Positions 53,255-62,002 of a stretch of DNA of 64,000 nt are shown here, one piece after another (within the stretch, counting starts at the first letter, position 1; each line of letters begins with the position of its first letter). The notes beneath the pieces were generated by a model, which saw only the letters and a program-made list of their open reading frames with translations, had not been told where the DNA came from and made no database searches. The translations under genes were made by a program, and so were the position numbers. This stretch comes from Flavobacteriales bacterium (lineage in GTDB: Bacteria; Bacteroidota; Bacteroidia; Flavobacteriales_F; PHOS-HE28): NCBI GenBank assembly GCA_016788205.1, contig JAEUTA010000017.1:1-64000 (forward strand). The letters are read 5' to 3'.

Positions 53255-53761
53255 ATGATGCAGTCTGCCCTCCGTATGCTACAGCGGGTCTCCATGTTGT
53301 GCATTACCGGCATCAGCGTGCTTGCGTGCCATGGGCAGCAAGTGCATCATTACCGCATGGCGGTGAACGGTATGAGCACCACGCTGCAGGAGAAACGGAT
53401 CACTTCCCTGTTATTCCAGTCAGATGCGCTCTCAGAAGTACACGTAGACCGCCTTGCCGGGCTGGTGGAATGGAAATCCGCACTGCGTTGGGACCGGTTC
53501 AGTGCCGAAACGCTGTTGCACGACCTTCAAATGACCATCCTGAACTTCGAAGAGGTCGGGGTGACGCAGCAGCCCTCGGTGGCCGAAGCGCCTGAACGGC
53601 GGATGCAGGACATGCCCCGCTTCATTGATACCGGTGATGCGCAACTGGACAACCAGCGCTACGATGCCTACAAGGCCGCCTGGATCGCGGCTCATCCAGA
53701 GGAATACGAACAACTCACAGCACCTGCCGGAACCTCCCTCCAGCCGGGATCGATCGACTAG
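53255..53761 (+). CDS. Small secreted companion protein, third
   Basis: This protein has 168 residues from ATG 53255; starts at 53258 or 53276 (MLQRVSMLCITGIS) are also possible. It has a signal peptide ending ACHGQ. The core YRMAVNGM, LQEKRITSLLFQSD, LAGLVEWKSALRW and SAETLLHDLQMTI shows strand-helix-strand-helix order like the first companion. The C terminus (PRFIDTGDAQLDNQRYDAYK followed by AAWIAAHPEEYEQL) matches the first companion: TGD, then D, RY, K, WIA, P and Y at the same spacing. The cargo gene starts 3 bases behind its stop. Conservation between two distant pairs argues for a real functional unit. Confidence 0.7.
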   Translation: MMQSALRMLQRVSMLCITGISVLACHGQQVHHYRMAVNGMSTTLQEKRITSLLFQSDALSEVHVDRLAGLVEWKSALRWDRFSAETLLHDLQMTILNFEEVGVTQQPSVAEAPERRMQDMPRFIDTGDAQLDNQRYDAYKAAWIAAHPEEYEQLTAPAGTSLQPGSID

Positions 53762-53764
53762 TGC

Positions 53765-56700
53765 ATGCCTGAGACCCCGCTCTTCCACAAGCTGCTAACA
53801 GCAGCCGTTCTCGCCATGTCATTGTGCATGGGTGATGTGCTGGCTCAATGCCCGAACGATAACAGTGTAACAGGGAGCGCCATCGCGCTGGCTTGCCCGG
53901 GTAGTGCGTCCGGGGGGTGCGTGCAAGGCGGTCAGTACGCGCTGGTGAACGTGACCAGTGGCAATATCTACACCTTCAGTACCTGCGATGCATCATGGAA
54001 CACCATGATCACGCTTTACAACGGCGGCGCTGCATCAAGCCTCACCTTCAACGACGATGCCTGCACTACGACCCGCTCGGCCGTGCAATGGACGGCGACG
54101 TATACCGGCCAGGTACGGGTACTTGTGGACAGGAGTAACTGCAATACGAACGGTACCTGCGCCCCGCTTTGGATCACCTGTTCGTTGAACGATGACCGTT
54201 GTTCAGCCACTCCGCTCACGGTCGGCACCAGTTGCACGAACAGTACCGGCACCAATGCCGGAGCCACGGCTACCAGTGGCGTTGGTGCTCCGTCGTGCAG
54301 CAATTATGCAGGCGGCGACGTTTGGTTCAGGTTCACTGCTCCGGCATCAGGTCAGGTGACCATCACTTCCAGCACGGTCTCAGGAAGTTCGCTTACCGAC
54401 GGGGGTATGGCCGTTTATAGCGCGTCCGCTTGCGGCAGCACGTTCACAGAGGTGGGCTGCAACGATGACACGCCCACCAGTTACATGCCCGCTCTCAGCC
54501 TTTCAGGACTTACATCGGGAGTGACCTACTACATCCGTTTTTGGGAGTACGGGAACAATTCGTTCGGCCAGTTCAACATCTGCGTGACCACACCGGCCGC
54601 GCCCGCGAATGACAATCCCTGCACGGCAACGACCTTGACCGTCGGTTCAAGTTGCACGAACACGACCAGCACGACCTCCGGCTCCACCAATACCACAGGG
54701 GTAAGTACCCCCACCTGTGGCAACTACCTGGGCAATGACGTCTGGTTCCGCGTGGTGGCTCCGGCTTCCGGGACCGTTGTGATCTCCACCAGCACGGTGA
54801 CCGGTAGTTCACTTACGAACGCGGCCATGGCGCTCTATTCGGCATCCGCATGCGGCGCTACGATGACGGAACTCTCGTGTAACGATAACAGCGTCTCGAG
54901 CAACATGCCCGAGTTGGTCGCAACAGGCCTTACCTCAGGAGTATCTTATTACGTGCGTGTCTGGGCCAATGGCAACACCGCGTTCGGCCAATTCAACCTA
55001 TGTGCGGTGGAACCGCCCGCCAACGATGAGCCTTGCGGGGCCATCGCTTTGACCGTGGGTTCCAGTTGCAGTATGGCCAGCCGTACCAACATGGGCGCGA
55101 CCTACAGCAGTGCGGCGGCGTTGGCCGGCTGCGGCTCGCTCAACGCTGCCTCACACGACGTTTGGTATCGCTTCACTGCACCCAGTTCCGGCATCGCCAT
55201 CATCGAGAGCACATCCGGCACCCTCACGGACGGGTCCATGGCCCTTTATTCCAGTACATCCTGTACCGCAAGCAACCTCACATTGATCCAATGCAGCGCG
55301 GACGAGGGGATGGGTACGATGCCCTTTCTGCGTTTCGCAGATCTCGTCCCGGGCGCCACATACTACCTGCGCTACTGGGGTTCGGGGAGCGCTGAAGGCA
55401 CATTCAACCTGTGCGTTTGGAGCCCTACCATGCCTTCGGGCTCTTGCGTGTACTTCTTGGAATTGTGGGATTCCGGGGAGAACGGCTGGGGCACGAGCGA
55501 GGTGCAAACACAGGTGAACAGTTCGCCAGTGGTGAGCACTACCGTGGCCGCTTCTGATTTCTATGAGTGCAGGCTGATCGGTGTGAACAATGGGGACATG
55601 TTCATGGTCAGCTACGTTAACTCCGGGGCGAACCAAGCGCAGAACAGGTATCAGATCCGGCAGGTGCCAGGTGGCGATGGCGTACTCACGCAAGGGCCCT
55701 CGCCCGCTTCGGGCATTTCGTTGTTGGAGACCATCGATTGCGTTCCTCCAGATGCGCCCAAAGAAGATTGCGAGGGCAGCATGAGCATCTGTAACGGACA
55801 AACCTTCAACGACAACCCCTCCGGAACCGGGTTCGACGTGGATCTGCGCTACGGCACCTTCGGGTGCTTGGCTTCAGCGGAAAGGCAGGGAACATGGTAC
55901 AAGTTCTCGCCTTCTGCGAGCGGCACGATCGGGCTCACCATATCCCCATCCACATCCACCAACGATTATGATTTCGCCGTGTGGGGGCCCGAGAGTGGGA
56001 TCTTCTGTCCACCCTACAAACGTCCCAAACGCTGCTCCTATTCAGGCACGACCGGGGATACCGGTATGCGAACGAGCTCTGCCGACACGACGGAGGATGA
56101 CACCGGGGATAAGTGGGTGGCTGCACTGAACGCGGTGGCCGGCGAACGTTACCTTTTATACATCAGCAATTATTCGCAAAGCGGTCTTGCGTTCAGCCTG
56201 TCATGGCAACTCACCAACGGAGCTGCGTTGGACTGTTCGCTGCTTCCCGTGGATTTCATTGAACTGCAAGCCGAGCTAAGTGGAGATGTCGTGGACGTAA
56301 CGTGGTCCACCGCATCGGAAACGAATGCGAGCCATTACGTCGTTGAGCGATCGGCCGATGCCGAGAACTACGTGCCCATCGGCACGGTGCAAGCCGTGGG
56401 TAACAGTACGCAACTTTCATCCTATTCGTACCTGGACGAGCATCCGGCCGAAGGGCTGAACTACTACCGTGTACGGCAGATGGACATGGATGGCTCAGCG
56501 CAAGAAAGCCCTGCTGATTATGCCATCTACCGGAAAGGAACATCGGACATGGTGGTCTTCCCGAACCCGGCCGGGAACATACTCTGGGCATCGTTTGAAA
56601 TGCCCGAGGAAGACGCCGTGATATGGCGTGTGCTGGACGCACAGGGGCGTCTGGTAGAGCAAGACCTCTACCAAGGCACGAAAGGGAACATGCTCATTGA

Positions 56701-56797
56701 CATCCCGCTAGAGCGGCTGGCCGTGGGTAGCTATACACTGCTGATCAACGACTCGCGCGGCCTCATGAACAGGTCCGCGCATTTCCTGAAGCACTGA
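53765..56797 (+). CDS. T9SS cargo protein with PPC-like modules (1010 residues)
   Basis: The signal peptide ends near VLAQ. The first module (CVQGGQYALVNVTSGNIYTF) is the same as in the 647-residue protein at 31834. PPC-like modules begin NDDRCSATPLTVG, ANDNPCTATTLTVG and ANDEPCGAIALTVG (about 142, 280 and 419). A GSCVYFLELWDSGENGW module is near 557. The DCEGSMSICNGQTF...RQGTWYKFSP...DYDFAVWGP block covers about 663-815. FN3-like LDCSLLPVDFIELQ and a sorting domain (FPNPAGNILW...VLDAQGR, HFLKH) end it. It resembles the 1014-residue cargo without a CUB domain. Confidence 0.88.
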   Translation: MPETPLFHKLLTAAVLAMSLCMGDVLAQCPNDNSVTGSAIALACPGSASGGCVQGGQYALVNVTSGNIYTFSTCDASWNTMITLYNGGAASSLTFNDDACTTTRSAVQWTATYTGQVRVLVDRSNCNTNGTCAPLWITCSLNDDRCSATPLTVGTSCTNSTGTNAGATATSGVGAPSCSNYAGGDVWFRFTAPASGQVTITSSTVSGSSLTDGGMAVYSASACGSTFTEVGCNDDTPTSYMPALSLSGLTSGVTYYIRFWEYGNNSFGQFNICVTTPAAPANDNPCTATTLTVGSSCTNTTSTTSGSTNTTGVSTPTCGNYLGNDVWFRVVAPASGTVVISTSTVTGSSLTNAAMALYSASACGATMTELSCNDNSVSSNMPELVATGLTSGVSYYVRVWANGNTAFGQFNLCAVEPPANDEPCGAIALTVGSSCSMASRTNMGATYSSAAALAGCGSLNAASHDVWYRFTAPSSGIAIIESTSGTLTDGSMALYSSTSCTASNLTLIQCSADEGMGTMPFLRFADLVPGATYYLRYWGSGSAEGTFNLCVWSPTMPSGSCVYFLELWDSGENGWGTSEVQTQVNSSPVVSTTVAASDFYECRLIGVNNGDMFMVSYVNSGANQAQNRYQIRQVPGGDGVLTQGPSPASGISLLETIDCVPPDAPKEDCEGSMSICNGQTFNDNPSGTGFDVDLRYGTFGCLASAERQGTWYKFSPSASGTIGLTISPSTSTNDYDFAVWGPESGIFCPPYKRPKRCSYSGTTGDTGMRTSSADTTEDDTGDKWVAALNAVAGERYLLYISNYSQSGLAFSLSWQLTNGAALDCSLLPVDFIELQAELSGDVVDVTWSTASETNASHYVVERSADAENYVPIGTVQAVGNSTQLSSYSYLDEHPAEGLNYYRVRQMDMDGSAQESPADYAIYRKGTSDMVVFPNPAGNILWASFEMPEEDAVIWRVLDAQGRLVEQDLYQGTKGNMLIDIPLERLAVGSYTLLINDSRGLMNRSAHFLKH

Positions 56798-56836
56798 GCC
56801 TGGGTACTTCGGTATCTTAGCGCTTCAGAAGTACTG

Positions 56837-57415
56837 ATGCGCTTTCCCCTCAGGATCATACTCGCGGCACTCGCTTTCGGTCTTCAGCCCACTGGCCACG
56901 GTCTGAGCCCTGCGCCACTTGCCGTGCGGATGTTCGGGGTAAGCTTGAACACCGGCCTCAACAATCAGCTTTACACCCTGTTCATCGTAAAGGTGTATGA
57001 GGGAAAGGTGATCCAGGCGGACCCTATAACGCGGGAGCAATTCGTGCTTCAAGCCCAAGGTATCGTACCGAGTCCTGCCAATCCGACCAGTGAGAACCTC
57101 TTCCGCAAGTACGACGTGAAGTTGTGTCTTCCCGAAGGAGCGGATACCACGGGTAAATACCTGCTCGATTGCCCGGTGTTCGACGATCTATGGAAGATCA
57201 GGTTCTGGGAGTATCCGTTCCGGTTGGTAGAAGGACAACATCCGGGCAAGGGTTGGGCTGAGAAACGTGAGGCTCCGTCCGCACGCCAACTCCTGCTGCT
57301 TACCGATTACGGCATGTTACACCTGAACGATATCGCCCGTGGCGAGGACGCGTTCCGCCTTCTACGGGACGTAGGTGACAGTTCCTGGGTGGATAACTAC
57401 CGCAAGGGCTATTAG
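56837..57415 (+). CDS. Exported hypothetical protein upstream of meaB
   Basis: This 192-residue protein has an N-terminal hydrophobic segment (MRFPLRIILAALAFGLQ). The body GLNNQLYTLFIVKVYEGKVI, ENLFRKYDVKLCLPEGAD, DLWKIRFWEYPFR and LLLLTDYGMLHLND...FRLLRDVGDSSWVDNYR looks like a conserved folded protein rich in aromatic residues. No family is recognised. The gene ends 6 bases before the meaB start, so they may be cotranscribed. No sorting domain is present. Confidence 0.7.
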   Translation: MRFPLRIILAALAFGLQPTGHGLSPAPLAVRMFGVSLNTGLNNQLYTLFIVKVYEGKVIQADPITREQFVLQAQGIVPSPANPTSENLFRKYDVKLCLPEGADTTGKYLLDCPVFDDLWKIRFWEYPFRLVEGQHPGKGWAEKREAPSARQLLLLTDYGMLHLNDIARGEDAFRLLRDVGDSSWVDNYRKGY

Positions 57416-57421
57416 GCTGTA

Positions 57422-58411
57422 ATGGAACGCCCTGCGGATGCCGCTCAACTTTTCGAGGCAGCGCGCGCTGGTGACCGCGTAGCCCTCGCTCGCGCTATCA
57501 CGCTGCTCGAAAGCTCACGCGTCGCGGACAGGCGGCTGGCGGATGAGTTGATGCGCATGGCACTCCCCTACGCTGATCATGCGCTACGGCTCGGGATCAC
57601 CGGTATCCCGGGTGTAGGGAAAAGCACCTTGATAGACGCTTTGGGACGTGCCGCGATCAAGGATGGTAGGCGGGTGGCTGTACTCGCCACGGACCCCAGC
57701 AGCGCTCGTTCGAACGGCAGCATCCTCGGCGACAAGACACGCATGGAGCTGCTCTCCAGGTCCGAGCACGCGTTCATCCGCCCTACGGCGAGCGGGGGCC
57801 ACCTGGGAGGCGTGGCACGCCGGACACGCGAAACGGCCATGCTCTGTGCCGCTGTGGGCTTCGACCTGATCATGATCGAAACGGTCGGTGTCGGGCAAAG
57901 TGAATTGGAAGTGGATGACATGGCCGACTTGAACCTCGTCTTGATGATACCCGGTGCCGGCGATGAGCTACAGGGTATCAAACGCGGGATCATGGAAAGC
58001 GCGGATGTAGTGGTACTGACCAAAGCGGATGGACCCACCTCCGCTGAACACATCGGCACGCGCAATGGGTTGAAGAACTCCATCGCCTTTCTTGCGCCCA
58101 GAGATAGTGGAAGACTTCCCGACGTGTTGCTGACCGATGCGCTGACCGGTACGGGCGTTCAGGAACTTTGGAAGCATGTGATCGCGCTCCATCAGAACGA
58201 CCTGGCCACAGGCTATTTCGAGCGTCGGCGCCAGGACCAGAACGTGCGTTGGATGCATAACGCGATACGTGAAGGGCTTCTGGAAAGCTTGCTGAGCGCA
58301 CCAGCCATCACCCAGGCACTCGCCCAACTGGAAACAGACGTACGCAACGGCTCCCGTGGCCCGTTCGAGGCCGCCAGCGCCGTGCTGGAATTGCTCAGAA
58401 AAGGCGTCTGA
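57422..58411 (+). CDS. meaB: MeaB-type GTPase, methylmalonyl-CoA mutase chaperone
   Basis: This 329-residue G3E-type GTPase loads and protects the adenosylcobalamin cofactor of methylmalonyl-CoA mutase. The P-loop is GITGIPGVGKST near residue 58, with VLATDPSSARSNGSILGDKTRM near 88 as Mg2+/switch region and IETVGVGQSELEV near 150 as Walker B region. TKAD near 200 is the base-recognition motif. Length and order are standard. Its natural partner mutase (mutAB) is not in this window; the icmF fragment at 322 carries its own G domain. The last 17 bases overlap the convergent membrane-anchored protein gene. Confidence 0.93.
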   Translation: MERPADAAQLFEAARAGDRVALARAITLLESSRVADRRLADELMRMALPYADHALRLGITGIPGVGKSTLIDALGRAAIKDGRRVAVLATDPSSARSNGSILGDKTRMELLSRSEHAFIRPTASGGHLGGVARRTRETAMLCAAVGFDLIMIETVGVGQSELEVDDMADLNLVLMIPGAGDELQGIKRGIMESADVVVLTKADGPTSAEHIGTRNGLKNSIAFLAPRDSGRLPDVLLTDALTGTGVQELWKHVIALHQNDLATGYFERRRQDQNVRWMHNAIREGLLESLLSAPAITQALAQLETDVRNGSRGPFEAASAVLELLRKGV

Positions 58412-58919
58412 CGTCCTCCTTTATCACGACCAAGCACTCCTGCGAAGGCGTGTGCGAAAGCCGCGACACGTTCTCGAAGACATGCCTGCTCAGCTCCGTA
58501 CCGGATGGCGTATCGCCGGTCTGCTCGTAGCTCACGTTGATCAGTCGGATGGTCTCCTCCTTGGCCTGTTTCACCTTGCTCCAGGCTTTGTCGCTCACGT
58601 AGATCTGTTGCGTCACATTGTGCTCGAACTCTTCCCTTATCGTGGCGACGAGCTCGGCGTGGAACATCCGGGAGCTCATGCTACCCTTGTGTACCCGCAA
58701 CACCAACGCACCTGGCGAGATCCGTTCCGCGAACAAAGCCAGCCGTTCGTAGGCTTGGAGCCGTAATGGAAGTGTATGCTTGTGGTCGTCCTTACGCACT
58801 TCCGCGATGCGCGCCGCAGCCTGTGCGCCCACCATCTGCTTGATCAGGTAGAAGGCGGTCAGGAATACCACGATGGAAGGCAGCACGGCCACCAGGATCT
58901 GTACGAACGGGTCGTTCAT
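58395..58919 (-). CDS. Membrane-anchored hypothetical protein
   Basis: This 174-residue protein starts at MNDPFVQILVAVLPSIVVFL, one membrane segment at about 5-27, followed by a short basic linker and a long helical cytosolic domain (RLQAYERLALFAERISPGAL, near 52). The later part contains HAELVATIREEFEHNVTQQI and QAKEETIRLINVSYEQTG. This shape (one N-terminal segment and a helical soluble part) is common among small Bacteroidota hypotheticals; I do not recognise its role. Its 3' end overlaps meaB by 17 bases. The frame opens further upstream to 59051 but that extension is not plausible. Confidence 0.78.
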   Translation of the reverse strand: MNDPFVQILVAVLPSIVVFLTAFYLIKQMVGAQAAARIAEVRKDDHKHTLPLRLQAYERLALFAERISPGALVLRVHKGSMSSRMFHAELVATIREEFEHNVTQQIYVSDKAWSKVKQAKEETIRLINVSYEQTGDTPSGTELSRHVFENVSRLSHTPSQECLVVIKEDVRRLF

Positions 58920-58989
58920 GGTTGATAAAGCAGTGGACGAATATCGGAATAGCGAGGCGCTCCCGGCCAACCGCCCCCGGTGGCTTGTG

Positions 58990-58997
58990 TAGTTTTG
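58990..58997 (+). promoter_or_regulatory. Consensus -7 element of the aminotransferase-rfaE1-ubiE-porT run
   Basis: TAGTTTTG is an exact match to TAnnTTTG, 59 bases before the ATG at 59057. The -33 TTG was not found at the usual distance. Confidence 0.55.
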
Positions 58998-59056
58998 CCG
59001 CTTTCGGGACAGCCGTTGAATAACAACGGCGCATGGTCCCTCGAAGTACACTGCAC

Positions 59057-60241
59057 ATGCACGTTTCCCCGACCGTTGCCGCGATCGCCGAACCGGCCAC
59101 CCTGCTCATGGCTCGCCGAAGCCGCGAATTACGTGCCCAAGGCCGCGATATCATCGACCTCAGCCTGGGCGAGCCCGATCACGAACCACCAGCCTTCGCG
59201 TTGGACGCCGCCCACGAGGCGTTGCGTGGCCCCTGGCACAAGTATCCACCCGTGAACGGATACCTGGACGTACGTCAGGCCATCGCCGACAAGTTCGAAC
59301 GCGACAACGGGTTGCACTACACAGCCGACCAGATCGTGGTGAGCACCGGCGCTAAACAGGCGCTGATGAACGTGGTGATGAGTCTCGTTGGGCCCGGCGA
59401 TGAAGTGGTGATCCCAGCACCGTTCTGGGTGAGCTATTCAGAGCAAGTGCGGCTGGCGGGTGGAACTCCTGTCATCGTGCATTCCACATTGGAGGAGGAC
59501 TGGAAAGCCCCGATCGACCGCATCGCTGCAGCGATCAACGAACGAACGCGGTTGATCATGTTCAGTTCCCCCTGCAACCCCAGTGGGTCCGTTCTGAGCG
59601 GTGAAGAGCTGGAAGCATTGGCCGAAGTGGTCCGTCGCCACCCGAACCTGTACGTGGTGGCTGATGAGATCTACGAGCACATCGTGTTCGATGGCGCACA
59701 TCGCAGTTTCGCGGCACTGCCCGGTATGGCCGAACGTACGATCACCGTGAACGGATTGAGCAAAGCATTCGCGCTCACGGGCTGGCGTTTGGGCTTCATC
59801 GGCGCACCCCTCTGGATCGCACAGGCCGCCACGAAAGTGCAAGGGCAGTTCACCAGCGGCACCAACAGCATCGCCCAACGGGTGGCGAAAGCCTGCATGG
59901 AGGCGGATCCGGCACAACTCGGCGCCATGCGAACCGATTTCCTTCGTCGTCGTGACCTCGTACTGCGGGAACTACGGAAGATACCCGGATGGCGCTGCAA
60001 CGTGCCACAAGGCGCTTTCTATCTGTTACCCGACGTGCGATCCTGCATCGACGGGAAGATCATCAAGGGCTCTGTGGACCTGAGCCTCTACCTGCTGGAT
60101 ACCGTGGGTGTAAGCCTGGTAGAAGGCCGATCATTCGGCGCTGAAGGCACACTGCGCATCAGCTATGCCACCAGCGACGACAAATTGAGCGAGGCCATGG
60201 CACGTGTGGCCAAAGGCGTTGCCCAGTTGAAAGGCGCATGA
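59057..60241 (+). CDS. PLP-dependent aminotransferase (aspartate type)
   Basis: This 394-residue fold-type I enzyme starts at MHVSPTVAAIAEP; the frame opens eight codons earlier without support. SLGEPDHEPP near 36, KYPPVNGYLDVRQAIADKF near 65, FSSPCNPSGSVLS near 170 and VVADEIYEHIVFDG near 203 are the typical segments. The PLP Lys lies in VNGLSKAFALTGWRLG near 235, and LRISYAT near 372 carries the carboxylate Arg. This is the aspartate/prephenate-aminotransferase type, distinct from the enzyme at 30038. Its stop overlaps the heptose kinase start by ATGA, the first of two such overlaps in this operon. Confidence 0.93.
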   Translation: MHVSPTVAAIAEPATLLMARRSRELRAQGRDIIDLSLGEPDHEPPAFALDAAHEALRGPWHKYPPVNGYLDVRQAIADKFERDNGLHYTADQIVVSTGAKQALMNVVMSLVGPGDEVVIPAPFWVSYSEQVRLAGGTPVIVHSTLEEDWKAPIDRIAAAINERTRLIMFSSPCNPSGSVLSGEELEALAEVVRRHPNLYVVADEIYEHIVFDGAHRSFAALPGMAERTITVNGLSKAFALTGWRLGFIGAPLWIAQAATKVQGQFTSGTNSIAQRVAKACMEADPAQLGAMRTDFLRRRDLVLRELRKIPGWRCNVPQGAFYLLPDVRSCIDGKIIKGSVDLSLYLLDTVGVSLVEGRSFGAEGTLRISYATSDDKLSEAMARVAKGVAQLKGA

Positions 60242-61236
60242 GCACCACGATCGATACGTTCCTTCGGAAAGCACAGGAAACCACGGTGCTCGTCGTGGGT
60301 GATGTGATGTTGGACGCCTACCTGTGGGGACGCGTTGATCGCATCTCGCCCGAGGCTCCGGTACCTATCGTGCACGTCACCGAACGGAGCGCGCGCCTCG
60401 GTGGGGCGGCGAACGTCGCCCTGAATCTGCGTGCGCTCGGTGCCGTGCCGATCGTGGTGAGCATCATCGGCAAGGACAAGGCGGGCGACGATCTCGCGCA
60501 GTGCCTCCTGGATTCGGCGCTCGACAGCGTTGGCCTGGTGCGCTCCTCCACGCGGCGTACCACGGTGAAGACCCGTGTGATCAGCGGTCACCAGCACGTG
60601 GTCCGTGTGGATGAGGAAGAGACCGAGGATCTTTCCGCAGCTGATCAGCAGGCCTTGCTGAAGCGCGTATCCGAAGCGATCGAGCACCGGCGACCCGCAG
60701 CCATCGTCCTGGAGGATTACAACAAGGGGGTGCTCACCGAAAGTAACATCGAGGCCATCATCGCCGTTGCGCAGAAAGCCACCATCCCCGTTGCGGTGGA
60801 TCCCAAGCTGAAGAATTTCCTCTCCTATCGTGGCGTGTCGCTTTTCAAACCGAACTTGAAGGAATTGCGAGAGGGTTTGAAAGTGGATGTCCAGGCGGCA
60901 GACCTCGCTTCCGTGCGAGCAGCCGTCCATACACTGGAGCGGAAACTCGGGAACGCCGCGACCATGGTCACCCTGAGCGAGCATGGTGTGTATGCGCATC
61001 AAGGCGCCCAGGAGCATCACCTGCCGGCTCATCGCAGGAAGATCGTTGATGTGAGCGGTGCTGGTGATACCGTTATCGCCGTCGCCACGCTCGCACTCTC
61101 ACAGGGTCTACCACTCCCGTACATCGCCTCGTTGGCCAATCTCGCCGGCGGTCTCGTCTGCGAAGAGGTCGGGGTGGCCCCCATCAACCTGGAGCGCTTC
61201 CGCAACGAAGTGCTACGCCTCAACCTGCTGCAATGA
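60238..61236 (+). CDS. rfaE1: D-glycero-beta-D-manno-heptose-7-phosphate kinase domain (RfaE1-like)
   Basis: This 332-residue PfkB-family carbohydrate kinase matches the first half of HldE/RfaE. GDVMLDAYLWGRVDRISPEAP near 21 and GGAANVALNLRALGA near 56 are the substrate-binding signatures. VDPKLKNF near 185 and KPNLKELREG near 203 follow, and VSGAGDTVIAVATLALSQG near 265 holds the catalytic Asp and anion hole. It phosphorylates heptose 7-phosphate for lipopolysaccharide core. The adenylyltransferase half is absent, so it must be encoded elsewhere. It overlaps both neighbours by ATGA and is probably translationally coupled. Confidence 0.9.
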   Translation: MSTTIDTFLRKAQETTVLVVGDVMLDAYLWGRVDRISPEAPVPIVHVTERSARLGGAANVALNLRALGAVPIVVSIIGKDKAGDDLAQCLLDSALDSVGLVRSSTRRTTVKTRVISGHQHVVRVDEEETEDLSAADQQALLKRVSEAIEHRRPAAIVLEDYNKGVLTESNIEAIIAVAQKATIPVAVDPKLKNFLSYRGVSLFKPNLKELREGLKVDVQAADLASVRAAVHTLERKLGNAATMVTLSEHGVYAHQGAQEHHLPAHRRKIVDVSGAGDTVIAVATLALSQGLPLPYIASLANLAGGLVCEEVGVAPINLERFRNEVLRLNLLQ

Positions 61237-61949
61237 CCGTAACCCCTTACTCATCCGATGGCTCCAAGCGCGAGCAGGTGGAGCAGATGTTCGATGCCAT
61301 CAGTCCGAAATACGACCTGTTGAACAGGCTCTTCTCCCTCGGTATCGATCAAGGCTGGCGCAGGAAAGTGATACGCATGGTGGGCGAAAAGCCGGTCGAA
61401 CATCTGCTGGACGTGGCCACCGGAACGGCCGATCTCGCCATCATGGCCGCCTCCAAGGCACAGCGCGTCACGGGCATCGACATCTCTGAAGGAATGTTGA
61501 AGCACGGGCGCACAAAGGTCGATGAGCGTGGCCTTTCCACACGCATCACACTACAACAAGCGGACTCTACGGCCCTCCCCTTCGCCGATGCCACTTTCGA
61601 TGCAGTGACGGTAGCGTTCGGGGTGCGCAACTTCGAGGATCTATCCAAGGGCCTGCGCGAGATGGTGCGTGTGTTGAAGCCCGGCGGACGGCTCTTCATC
61701 CTGGAATTCTCCAAGCCGCAGCGCACGCCGATGAAGCAGTTGTTCCGTTTCTATTTCCACCGTGTGATGCCGCTGATCGGCCGCACGGTGAGCAAGGATG
61801 CCGCAGCCTACACATACCTGCCCAAGAGCGTGGATGCCTTTCCGCAAGGAAGCCGATTCCTGGCATTGCTCACTGCGGCCGGTGGTAAAGGGGGCGAAGC
61901 ACGTTCGCTGACCGGGGGTATCGCAACGTTGTACACGACCCGGAAGTAG
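61233..61949 (+). CDS. ubiE: Demethylmenaquinone methyltransferase
   Basis: This 238-residue SAM-dependent methyltransferase (UbiE/MenG) completes menaquinone synthesis, the respiratory quinone of this phylum. KYDLLNRLFSLGIDQGWRRK near 28 and LLDVATGTADLAIMAA near 58 (SAM motif I) are seen. VTVAFGVRNFEDLSKGLREM near 127 and GGRLFILEFSKPQ near 151 follow. The C-terminal GGIATLYTT matches the family ending. It overlaps the heptose kinase gene by ATGA and is followed 53 bases later by porT, a gene order I recall from other Bacteroidota. Confidence 0.93.
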   Translation: MTVTPYSSDGSKREQVEQMFDAISPKYDLLNRLFSLGIDQGWRRKVIRMVGEKPVEHLLDVATGTADLAIMAASKAQRVTGIDISEGMLKHGRTKVDERGLSTRITLQQADSTALPFADATFDAVTVAFGVRNFEDLSKGLREMVRVLKPGGRLFILEFSKPQRTPMKQLFRFYFHRVMPLIGRTVSKDAAAYTYLPKSVDAFPQGSRFLALLTAAGGKGGEARSLTGGIATLYTTRK

Positions 61950-62002
61950 GATCGCCGCCCGAAGCACACAACGATCCGTCGCTACTTTCGTTCCCAGACT
62001 CG

